Assembly: GCF_045446075.1 (NCBI RefSeq)
Contig: NZ_JBJJBQ010000005.1
Span: 230,922 to 294,921 of the forward strand
DNA length: 64,000 nt
Source: Flavisericum labens
Lineage (GTDB): Bacteria; Bacteroidota; Bacteroidia; Flavobacteriales; Flavobacteriaceae
Direction of reading: 5' to 3'
Both the position numbers and the translations under genes were made by a program. This document shows positions 34,526 through 42,648 of the stretch, piece by piece (position 1 is the first letter of the stretch; each line of letters opens with the position of its first letter). Below the pieces are notes generated by a model. The model made no database searches. It was not told where the DNA came from and saw only the letters and a list, made by a program, of their open reading frames with translations.

Positions 34526-36823
34526 TTAAAGGTCCTCCATTAGTTTCAGGAGGCGCATAGCATGGCCCCGGGCCGCTTCCGTACCGCATTGGTCCAGGTT
34601 ATCGGATACACGTTTCCTCAGTTTGACCAATTGTGCCAAGAACAGCGCCTTGGAGCGGGTATTATGTACAAACCTGTTTTTTTCGGCATTAATAGATACG
34701 GGTCTTTGTTCCAGGTTCTGTAGGACCCTGTCCACATAGAAATCCTGCAGGGCCATGTCCCTGGTGGCCATGGTTTCCGGAGAATCAAAAAACTTTTTAA
34801 ATATGGCATGCTGTAGCCGTTGAAGAACCGCTTCGGTAATCCCATCATAGGTTTCGATATGCTCCAAATATTCCAGACGTTTTAACCTTTCATAATCGAG
34901 CAGTTCATAGAGCAGCCGGGTCTGCATTTCCAGCATAAGATCCGGATGGGTGGAGTACCGTGTCCTTTTTAAGGCCTTTGGGCATACCAGCCACTCGGGA
35001 GGGGATAGGGTCTGTTGCAATAGGAAGTCCAGGGCCTCCATTTGCTCACTATAGGGTATGGGTGTGTAGATGTTCCCCTTTTGTGAAGGGGACTTGTACT
35101 GTATGGAATAGCCCCCGACCATGGACATGACCTGTGCTAACTGGAGCCGCCAAAGATTGAGGACCTTATCATATAGCCTTTCGGCCAGGGCAAAGTCCCT
35201 TTCCCTTTTACTGATTGCGGAAAGGATGTCCAGTGTACGCTCCAGATTTTTCAGTGCCAGTGCCGTCCCCCCGATGGGGTCGCTGCTCTCAACGACTTCG
35301 TTGGTGGAGCCCGGCCCGATGGTCTCTCCTCTGTATTTGTTGTAACGGAACCAGGGTATGGAATCCTGTTCACGAACGATCATATCCAGAAAATGCCGTT
35401 CCGACCTAAAGTCCGTATTTTGGTACGGGGTATAGCCCCAACGGATGTTAAAGGTGTCCATGGGTCCCACTTTTTGCAGTAACAGGGACGGCGGGATACC
35501 GTCTTCCGGTTGTGGCAGTCCATTGTGGCGGGCATAGCTCATGATACTGGGGGTATGTCCCATGCGCTCCAGCCAGTCCGGGTCGCGCAGCTTTCCAAGG
35601 GGGTAGGCAAACTCCCCGTAATGGGCATCCATAAGCCCAAGGGCATGTCCGGTCTCATGGGAGACCAGGGATTGAATAAGCCCGCCCATAAGGTCGTCGG
35701 GAAAGGGATATTGCCGGGCCCGTTCGTCCAAGGGTGCGCAACGAATAAAATATTCGTCAGCCAAACGCTGCACGGAAGAGTTGATAATAATGTCCGATTT
35801 TAGGATTTCCCCGGAGCGCAGGTCAATAACGGACGAAACGGTGGCACCCCCACCCGCTTCAAAGCCCCTAACGCCCTTGTGCCTCCGCCAACGTACCATA
35901 GCATGGTCTGTACTGCTCCCCAAGATATCGGCATCCTTGGTAAAGGGATCGTTGACCATAATGGCGTCCTTAAATCCCGCGGTCTCAAAGGCCGGTAGCC
36001 ATGCTAGGATGCCTGCCCTGACATAGGGCCGCCACTTTTTGGGAATGTCCTCCGTCAGGGTAAAGGTAATGGGTTTTATAGGGGAGCTAATGGCTTGTTC
36101 GGGATGTTTCTTTTCGAGGCGCCATCTTGTAATGGCCGCTTTGGCGTCATGCAGCCTGTAACTAATGGTGCTGCCCTTATCCTCACAGTAAAAACCTACG
36201 CGGTGGTCGAAGAGCCGGGGCGCCATGGGCTCGGTGAGCCGGTAAAAACTAAAGTCCACCTGGATGCTCCTTTTTACCTTTCCGTTGGAAGTGCTACGTG
36301 TGGTGCTGATAATGGTCTCGTTGTCCAGATTGGCCACGCTAGAGATATAGGACAGGTCCCTAATGGCATTGCCGAGGTCCCAACCGAGATCCACTTTGAG
36401 GAACAGCTCGGTGACATCGATAAAAACGGCCCTGGAACCAGTAGTTTCCTTGGTTATCGGAAACGTGGCCAGGGGGATGCTCGAGTCCTTTGGGGCACTG
36501 TCCATGGGGATGATAATGCCCGTCACGGAAACGGTCCTGACGGCCTCAAGAAGGATGCCGTTCCCTTGTTGGGTCCAGACAACCTGTTTGTAATCGTGGT
36601 CGTAGCCATCGTGGTGGCAGACCATCAGGATTGTGTCGCCCAACATCGAGCGGGGCATTTCCAAAATGACCCTTGTCCCGTCAAGTTCTGCTTTTAAGAA
36701 CCCGTCAAGGTTGCGTACCATGGTTCTTGGTGCTTTCTCCAAAGGACTAGGGGCCGCTTTTGCACGGACAGGAAAGGCCGATAGCATATAGGCCAATATG
36801 ATAAAAGGAATATAGATTTTCAT
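34526..36823 (-). CDS. Exported zinc metalloprotease (metzincin-like)
   Basis: A 765-residue exported protein with signal peptide MKIYIPFIILAYMLSAFPVRA. The zinc motif HETGHALGLMD (about residues 385-395) fits HExxHxxGxxD, with Asp as third ligand instead of the usual metzincin His. It resembles the zinc-dependent metalloproteases often encoded with SusC/SusD in Bacteroidota. The frame extends upstream to 36994, but the signal peptide places the start at 36823, 23 bp after the SusD gene. It probably cuts peptides imported or bound by the pair. Confidence 0.8.
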   Translation of the reverse strand: MKIYIPFIILAYMLSAFPVRAKAAPSPLEKAPRTMVRNLDGFLKAELDGTRVILEMPRSMLGDTILMVCHHDGYDHDYKQVVWTQQGNGILLEAVRTVSVTGIIIPMDSAPKDSSIPLATFPITKETTGSRAVFIDVTELFLKVDLGWDLGNAIRDLSYISSVANLDNETIISTTRSTSNGKVKRSIQVDFSFYRLTEPMAPRLFDHRVGFYCEDKGSTISYRLHDAKAAITRWRLEKKHPEQAISSPIKPITFTLTEDIPKKWRPYVRAGILAWLPAFETAGFKDAIMVNDPFTKDADILGSSTDHAMVRWRRHKGVRGFEAGGGATVSSVIDLRSGEILKSDIIINSSVQRLADEYFIRCAPLDERARQYPFPDDLMGGLIQSLVSHETGHALGLMDAHYGEFAYPLGKLRDPDWLERMGHTPSIMSYARHNGLPQPEDGIPPSLLLQKVGPMDTFNIRWGYTPYQNTDFRSERHFLDMIVREQDSIPWFRYNKYRGETIGPGSTNEVVESSDPIGGTALALKNLERTLDILSAISKRERDFALAERLYDKVLNLWRLQLAQVMSMVGGYSIQYKSPSQKGNIYTPIPYSEQMEALDFLLQQTLSPPEWLVCPKALKRTRYSTHPDLMLEMQTRLLYELLDYERLKRLEYLEHIETYDGITEAVLQRLQHAIFKKFFDSPETMATRDMALQDFYVDRVLQNLEQRPVSINAEKNRFVHNTRSKALFLAQLVKLRKRVSDNLDQCGTEAARGHAMRLLKLMEDL

Positions 36824-36846
36824 AGGTGTTCGGTTTCTGTAGTACA

Positions 36847-38271
36847 TCAATATCCAGGATTTTGGGGCCTCAGGTTGGGGTTGTTGCTGATTTCGTCCTC
36901 CGGTAGGGGGAGCAGGATGTCGGTGGGCTGCCAGTTCGCTTTGATAGGGGCGAGGACATCGCTGGCCAAGCCCGTACGCTTGAGGTCGAACCACCGCTGT
37001 CCATGCTCGGTAAAAAGTTCCGTCTGGCGCTCCCTGAGGATGGCCTTAAGGAGCGTGCTCTGGGTATCGGCCGAGGTGTCCCCCAGTCCCGCACGATGCC
37101 TTATGGCATTCAGGTCGTCCTGGGCCCCCGTGATGTTTTCCAAATGGGCGCGTGCCTCCGCACGGATCAGGTACTGTTCGGAAAGCCTGAAGACAATGGA
37201 ATGCTCCGTGGACGCATCGTCCCTGAAGGTCTTCTTGTATTTATGGGCATAGTAAAGTGTGGTCAGCCCATCGTCACTGGTGTGGCTGCCCACCCAATGC
37301 ACGAACCGCTGGTCGCCCGGTTCAAAGGCGGCCAACAGGGCATCGGTAAGGGCCATGGTCTGACCGGGAATGGCGTTGATGATAAAGGTACTGCCCTCAT
37401 AGGTATTCATGTCCGATATCCCGTTCGGCCTGAACTGCCAAAGGGTCTCTGGGGATTCCTTGAGGAAGACCTTGGTGATATCGGGTTCCAGCCCATAATC
37501 GGTCAAGAGCCCAGTAGCCGTCGAGGCGGCCTGCTCCCAATCTTCGGCATATAAATGGATGCGGGCCAAAAGGGCCTTAGCGGTATCCCTATTGGGTACG
37601 ACACGGCTACCGGTGGGGTCGTCGGCATCCAACAAGGCTATGGCCAGGTTCAGGTCCTTAATGATATGGCCATGGACCGTACTTACGGACATCCGTGCGG
37701 CACTCCCGTTGGCCACATAGCCTGTCGTGGTTACATAGGGGATGTCGCCGAAGAGTTCAACCAGCATGCTGTGCATGTAGGCCCTTACAAATAGCGCCTG
37801 TCCCTTGAACCCGTCGCGTTCATCCTGGGTCAGGGCATCGGAACCGTCGACGCCTTGGATGATGTCGTTGGCGGCATAGATGATATTATAGGCACGGCTC
37901 CACCAATCGGTTACAATACTGTTGGAAGGGGTCAGCACATTGCCATAGAATTGCGAATAATCGGTATTGGACAGGAAATAGTCCAGTTCATCACTGTAGA
38001 GTCCCATGAGTGAACTGAGCCCGTTGCGTCCGGAGACCATGCTCTGGTCGCGAAGGTCCAGATAGAGGTTGGCCAGTGCCGACTCTACGGTGGCGGGGTT
38101 TTCAAATACCGTTTCCGATACCAGGGTGTTCTTGGGCGGATCCACTTCCACAAATTCCGAACAGGCCCAAAAGGCAGTGGCCATGATTATTGCCATTAAC
38201 GTTTTCAACGGCCATACTTTGGAAGCCCACTTGAGGGACTTCAAGGTTTTAATATTGTCTATAGATGTCAT
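36847..38271 (-). CDS. susD: SusD/RagB-like surface lipoprotein
   Basis: A 474-residue surface lipoprotein with a lipobox at TAFWACSEF (Cys37) after a long basic N-terminus. The SusD pattern is clear: a helical TPR-like region with SETVFENPATVESALANLY near the start and YLIRAEARAHLENITGAQDD near the C-terminus. SusD proteins cap the SusC transporter and bind ligand; this one pairs with the SusC gene 20 bp upstream. A protease neighbour suggests a peptide rather than a glycan ligand; no glycosidase is present. Confidence 0.9.
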   Translation of the reverse strand: MTSIDNIKTLKSLKWASKVWPLKTLMAIIMATAFWACSEFVEVDPPKNTLVSETVFENPATVESALANLYLDLRDQSMVSGRNGLSSLMGLYSDELDYFLSNTDYSQFYGNVLTPSNSIVTDWWSRAYNIIYAANDIIQGVDGSDALTQDERDGFKGQALFVRAYMHSMLVELFGDIPYVTTTGYVANGSAARMSVSTVHGHIIKDLNLAIALLDADDPTGSRVVPNRDTAKALLARIHLYAEDWEQAASTATGLLTDYGLEPDITKVFLKESPETLWQFRPNGISDMNTYEGSTFIINAIPGQTMALTDALLAAFEPGDQRFVHWVGSHTSDDGLTTLYYAHKYKKTFRDDASTEHSIVFRLSEQYLIRAEARAHLENITGAQDDLNAIRHRAGLGDTSADTQSTLLKAILRERQTELFTEHGQRWFDLKRTGLASDVLAPIKANWQPTDILLPLPEDEISNNPNLRPQNPGY

Positions 38272-38291
38272 AAGAATACTGATTTAAATGA

Positions 38292-41200
38292 TTAAAGGCC
38301 CAATTGTATGCCAAGGGTGAACTGTCGCAATGGCGGCAATCTAAGCAGCGATGTCTGTTCGGGGTCCGGCCCGTCGTATGGGGTAAAGGTCAACAGGTTC
38401 TGTCCCTGTATGTAAATGTCAAGGTCGATCCCTTGAGCCAGGCCATCGGGAAGCCTGTAGGTGAGGGATATGTTCCTGAGCCTGACAAAGGAAGCATCGG
38501 ATACCGCGGCACTGCTGCTCCTTTGTTTCCCGCGATCGGAGGACAAGCTACGGTCCAGACCGGCTGTGGCCTTCATGATAGGGGTGTTGTCCCCGGGCTG
38601 TTGCCAATAATCCAGAAGTAATGTGGCACCATTGCCCCGTAGGCCCGGTGCGGAACGTGTCCTTAATAGGTTATAGCCCCTTTGTTTTTTGAACTGGAAG
38701 AACAGGTCCAGCGATAGGTTTTTATAGGTCAAGGTGTTGCCCAGTCCACCATAGAATTTGGGCGCAAAGTCCTCGATGTACCCCTTGTCCTGGGAACTGG
38801 TTATGCTGCCGTCACCGTTATAGTCCTCGAAGCGGTAGGTTCCCGTATCGGGGTCAACGTCCTGGGCATGGTAAAGGTCTACGATGGTGAGCGGTCTGCC
38901 GATGATATAGTCGTCAGCAAAGGCGGAGGACTCCAGACCGGGGAAAGCTGCCAATCGGTTTTTGGGAACGGTCAGGTTGAAGGTGGTGTTCCACTGGAAA
39001 TGCTCCTGCCGAATGTTCTGGCTGCGCAGTTCGATTTCCAGTCCCGTGTTCTCCACGGTGGCATCGAAGTTGCCGGTAAGCTGCGAAAAGCCCGTGGTGG
39101 CCGCCAATGGAAGCCCGATGAGTTGGTTGGAGGAACGGTTCCGGAACCAAGAGGTGTTGAGCAGGATACGGTCCCTGAAGAATCCCAGTTCAAGACCGAA
39201 TTCCAGTTTCTTATTGGATTCCCAGCCGAACTGGGGGTTGGCGATGCCCGAAGGTGCCAAGGTGCCCACGCCGTTGTAATCATCGCCCGTCACCTTATAG
39301 GTTCCCAGAAACTGGTAGTCGCCAATATTGTCACTTCCTGTGGTACCGTAGCTGCCCCGTAGTTTTCCGAAGCTGAGCACGTTACTGTCCCTTAAAAAGC
39401 CTTCCTCGGAAAAGAGCCAGGCCATACCGACCGCCCCGAAGTTGCCGAACTGCCGTCCCGGCCCAAAACGTGAGGAACCGTCCCGACGTCCCGTTAGGTT
39501 GAGGATATAGCGTCTTTTCCAATTGAGGTTGATGCGCCCAAAGAGGGCACTGTAACGGTATTCGCTATCCGAATCCCCATATATATTGAGACTGTTGGCC
39601 GCCGATAGGTTGAACAAGAGGCTGTTATTGGAAAATCCCCTTCCCCTTTGGATAAGTTGCTCGGAATCCTGCTGTTGGAAAGTGCTGCCCAACAGGACGT
39701 TCATTTCAAGATCTTTCCATTCCTTGCTCCAATGGATCTGTGGCTCCATGATCCAGGATTTGCGTGAACTGGAATTTATGGTTATGGAGGAATAACTCTG
39801 TGCTGTATAGCCGTACAGGGGATTTCTGGCATCATGCGGCAATAGTTTGTACGAGTCCAGATCGTAGGTGTTAAAGCCCAAATTGGTCCTGACTTCCAGA
39901 TTGGGTGAAATTCTGTACGCGATGCTGCCATTGGCCATTAGGGTATTGGTCTTGGCCAGATAGTCCTCCAATAGAGAGGCCAAGGGGTTGTCCCAGGTGT
40001 TGTCTTCCCAGTTGAGCTGCCCATCCTCATCGTAGGGTTCGGGAGCATTGGGCTCCAGTCTGTAGGCCTTTCCGGTAAGATCGGTACGGGGCAGCTTGTT
40101 ATGCTCGCGGGTATAGATTGTGGACAGGTTTAGGGAAAAGCGTCCGTCCTCGGAGCGGTGGTTCAGGGTGTTGTGCAATGAGGCCTTTTTATAATTGGAG
40201 TCGCCGGGGAATACGGTAGTCTGCTTCTGGATGCTACCACTGACCAAGAACTGGGTGTGCTCACTGCCACCTGAAACGGAAAGCTGTGCCTTGTTGCGGT
40301 AGGCGGTACCACCGATGAGTTCCTTTTGCCAATCGGTATAGCGGTTTTGGTCCCAGGTCTTTAGGTCTGGCCAGAGATAATCATATCCAGGGTCGTCGAG
40401 GTCGTCCCCCCGTCCATCGGCAATGATGCCCTCTCGACGTACTTTAAGGTACTGCTCGGTATCCATCAGGTCCAGAAAATGGGAGACCTGACCGAGGGAA
40501 CTGCTTATGTTGGCCCGGAAGCTGGTCCTGCCTACTTTTCCTTTTTTGGTGGTAATGAGTACGACGCCGTTGGCGGCCCGTGATCCGTAAATGGCAGTGG
40601 CATCGGCATCCTTGAGGATCTCGATACTGGCGATATCGTCAGGGCTGATATCGTTGAGCGGGCTCACGTTGCCACTGTTAATCCCTGAGGAAACCCAAAA
40701 GGTCTCCATCGAGGTGCCGCCCATGGGGACGCCGTCTATGATATAGAGCGGTTCAGTGCTACCATTGATGAAGTTCTGCCCGCGGATATCGATTTCGAAA
40801 CCGCCGCCGGGAACGCCTGTAGACTGTACGATGTTCACCCCGGCCAGATGCCCCTGCATGGCGGAAAGGGGATTGTTGACGGGCTGTTTTTCGATGGTCT
40901 TGGCTTCCAGTTTGGCAATATTGCCCGTGCGCTCCCTGTTCCTGACGGTGTAGTAGCCCGCGTTGATCTCCACGGTGCCCAGGTCGGTGATGTCGGGCTC
41001 CAATTGGACGTTGATGGTACTGCGCCCATCTAAGGAAACGTCCCGGGACTTAAAGCCCAAAAAGGAAAAATTAAGGGTGTAACTGGGATGGACCAATAGG
41101 CTGTATGTGCCATTATAATCTGTTATGGTGCCTTTTTGTGTACCCTTAACCGTAATGGCCACACCGGCCAGAGGTAGGCCGTTGCCATCCGTTACCGTGC

Positions 41201-41321
41201 CCGAAACCTGCTGTTGTTGTACTGGTAGGGCTTCCAGAGCATGGGTGGATAGGGAGAGGATAAGGACAATTAGAAGTTGGAGCAGGTGGTGCCTGCCCAT
41301 AAATAATGGATTATTTTTCAT
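38292..41321 (-). CDS. susC: SusC/RagA-like TonB-dependent transporter
   Basis: A 1,009-residue outer-membrane transporter. The signal peptide ends near ALEALP. A carboxypeptidase-D-like domain (VSGTVTDGNGLPLAGVAITV) is followed by the plug (LQPLYIIDG-like region, then SIEILKDADATAIYGSRAAN) and a long beta-barrel with a normal C-terminus ending in QFTLGIQLGL. No separate signalling (STN) domain is visible. It is the first gene of a leftward operon with susD and the metalloprotease. Confidence 0.92.
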   Translation of the reverse strand: MKNNPLFMGRHHLLQLLIVLILSLSTHALEALPVQQQQVSGTVTDGNGLPLAGVAITVKGTQKGTITDYNGTYSLLVHPSYTLNFSFLGFKSRDVSLDGRSTINVQLEPDITDLGTVEINAGYYTVRNRERTGNIAKLEAKTIEKQPVNNPLSAMQGHLAGVNIVQSTGVPGGGFEIDIRGQNFINGSTEPLYIIDGVPMGGTSMETFWVSSGINSGNVSPLNDISPDDIASIEILKDADATAIYGSRAANGVVLITTKKGKVGRTSFRANISSSLGQVSHFLDLMDTEQYLKVRREGIIADGRGDDLDDPGYDYLWPDLKTWDQNRYTDWQKELIGGTAYRNKAQLSVSGGSEHTQFLVSGSIQKQTTVFPGDSNYKKASLHNTLNHRSEDGRFSLNLSTIYTREHNKLPRTDLTGKAYRLEPNAPEPYDEDGQLNWEDNTWDNPLASLLEDYLAKTNTLMANGSIAYRISPNLEVRTNLGFNTYDLDSYKLLPHDARNPLYGYTAQSYSSITINSSSRKSWIMEPQIHWSKEWKDLEMNVLLGSTFQQQDSEQLIQRGRGFSNNSLLFNLSAANSLNIYGDSDSEYRYSALFGRINLNWKRRYILNLTGRRDGSSRFGPGRQFGNFGAVGMAWLFSEEGFLRDSNVLSFGKLRGSYGTTGSDNIGDYQFLGTYKVTGDDYNGVGTLAPSGIANPQFGWESNKKLEFGLELGFFRDRILLNTSWFRNRSSNQLIGLPLAATTGFSQLTGNFDATVENTGLEIELRSQNIRQEHFQWNTTFNLTVPKNRLAAFPGLESSAFADDYIIGRPLTIVDLYHAQDVDPDTGTYRFEDYNGDGSITSSQDKGYIEDFAPKFYGGLGNTLTYKNLSLDLFFQFKKQRGYNLLRTRSAPGLRGNGATLLLDYWQQPGDNTPIMKATAGLDRSLSSDRGKQRSSSAAVSDASFVRLRNISLTYRLPDGLAQGIDLDIYIQGQNLLTFTPYDGPDPEQTSLLRLPPLRQFTLGIQLGL

Positions 41322-41814
41322 AATTTTGGATTAAGATTTAACATATATTGTTGGATTTTGGCCTCCCTTGGAACCTGCGACAGTTTATTGGGGGGTTTTT
41401 TGTGTTCGTTCTATGCCATAGGCGTATTGTGTTTTTTAGGTTTGGATTAATAAATATGCAATCGGCATGACCTTGGTGCATGGCAATAAAGAGCTATGTC
41501 AAGGCATGTTAAAGGCGTTAACGGGTATTGTCCGGATGCAAAAGGATGGAGAAAATTTGGTTATGGGATAAAATAAAATCGTGGATTCCGGAAAAGGTAT
41601 ATCGTGGATCCCATAACAAGGCCCTTATATGGGGTTCTTGGGTTTCTTTTTAAAAAGGATGTCGAACACGGATACTTCCAGCACCAAATGGTGTTGGGAT
41701 GTTTTGTTTTCCTGAGATGTGCAATTACTGTGTTGCATGCTCTTTAAATTAAAATCTTGCCATTCTTTAAAAAAGAAGTAACGCTGAGAATAGGTGGGTA
41801 AGGCTTTAAAATTT
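41322..41814. other. Non-coding region at the right end of the mobile element
   Basis: No convincing gene is present; one short minus-strand frame (41625-41840) resembles nothing. It contains a perfect 10-bp inverted repeat, GTTATGGGAT (41560-41569) and ATCCCATAAC (41608-41617), and two near-identical direct copies of ATCGTGGAT(T/C)CC (41578 and 41601). The G+C content falls here from element-like to host-like levels. Confidence 0.5.
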
Positions 41815-41975
41815 GAACACAAAAAAAGCGTGGAACCCATCTTACTGCACTAGAGGTACTGGTATACCGAGGAACAATAAGTGAGCCCACGCCATATGAC
41901 GTGAGCATCTTACTTATCATCTCGTTCCTATAAAGTTACCAGTTTTCTAGTGCGAGATTCTAAGCGAATGCTTCA
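41815..41975 (-). ncRNA. Candidate 6S-like structured RNA
   Basis: The region folds into a long rod. GCACTAGA (41847-41854) pairs with TCTAGTGC (41946-41953), ACTGGTA (41858-41864) with TACCAGT (41937-41943), GGAAC (41871-41875) with GTTCC (41924-41928), ATAAGT with ACTTAT, and a CACG/CGTG stem closes the tip. Internal bubbles separate the stems. Read on the minus strand, a weaker outer stem is followed by a run of seven T (41827-41821). Size and rod-with-bubbles shape fit 6S RNA (for example the 6S-Flavo type). No sequence consensus was checked. Confidence 0.45.
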
Positions 41976-42043
41976 ATATTTTTAATTTGAAGAATCGCAA
42001 ATATAATATTTATGGTATCAAGATACCGAATCAAATATAATTA

Positions 42044-42077
42044 AAAATATCGGTACGCCAAAACGTACCGATATTTT
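42044..42077. repeat. Perfect 14-bp inverted repeat before the XRE-like gene
   Basis: AAAATATCGGTACG (42044-42057) and CGTACCGATATTTT (42064-42077) surround the loop CCAAAA. It ends 25 bp before the start at 42103. It can act as a bidirectional terminator or as an operator for the adjacent regulator. Confidence 0.65.
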
Positions 42078-42102
42078 ATTTACTAAATAGTTAATTGCAT
42101 TT

Positions 42103-42417
42103 ATGAAACAAGAGCTAGAAGAGCTTATAAAAATAAAAATCGCAATTAGCTTGAACAAGTTATTGAAAGCACGTAAAGTAAGTGTTCAAGATGAAGATGG
42201 AAAAGATAATACCCCAGATACTTATAATAAAATAGCCCTTTTCTCCGACTTAAGAAAAGCTACTGTTTCAGACACTTTCAATGCAAAGTCTATTCCCAGT
42301 TCTGCAACGTTGATTTTAATTGTGGAAGCTATGGGGTTTGACTTAATTGAATTTTCTAAAGTATATTGTTCAATAAAAGAGAATGAAATAAGTGATTTTA
42401 TATCAAGTAATTATTGA
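42103..42417 (+). CDS. XRE-like helix-turn-helix protein
   Basis: A 104-residue protein resembling an XRE-type DNA-binding domain: an N-terminal helix (IKIAISLNKLLKARKVSV), a recognition region (ALFSDLRKATVSDTFNAKSI) and a final helical part (ATLILIVEAMGFDLIEFS). It precedes the GHKL ATPase gene by 231 bp in the same direction and probably regulates it or itself through the inverted repeat at 42044-42077. Confidence 0.6.
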   Translation: MKQELEELIKIKIAISLNKLLKARKVSVQDEDGKDNTPDTYNKIALFSDLRKATVSDTFNAKSIPSSATLILIVEAMGFDLIEFSKVYCSIKENEISDFISSNY

Positions 42418-42648
42418 TTCTTTCGCCCTGATTTTAATCATTTAGAAAACTATTACTAATAAGAAAAATATGACGTTTAACGCTTAAAGTAAACTAGAAT
42501 TATAGTCATCTAAGACTAAAATTTGTAATATGTTATATAAAGTTCTAAATCCTTTTTTTTTATCCAATTCTGTTTTTTAAAAAAACGCATATATAATTTG
42601 TAGTTATTTCATTACATTTGAAATTAGACTCAAATTTAAAGAATACAA
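42418..42648 (+). other. AT-rich spacer with promoter for the GHKL gene
   Basis: No gene is seen. TACATTTG at 42613-42620 fits the Bacteroidota -7 box and lies 28 bp before the ATG at 42649. No clear -33 box with standard spacing was found. Confidence 0.45.

Noticed and set aside
36824..36994. 57-residue N-terminal extension of the metalloprotease
   Set aside because: It overlaps the SusD coding end and precedes a clear signal peptide starting at 36823.
41625..41840. 71-codon minus-strand frame before the hairpin region
   Set aside because: No recognisable features, and it runs into the candidate structured RNA.
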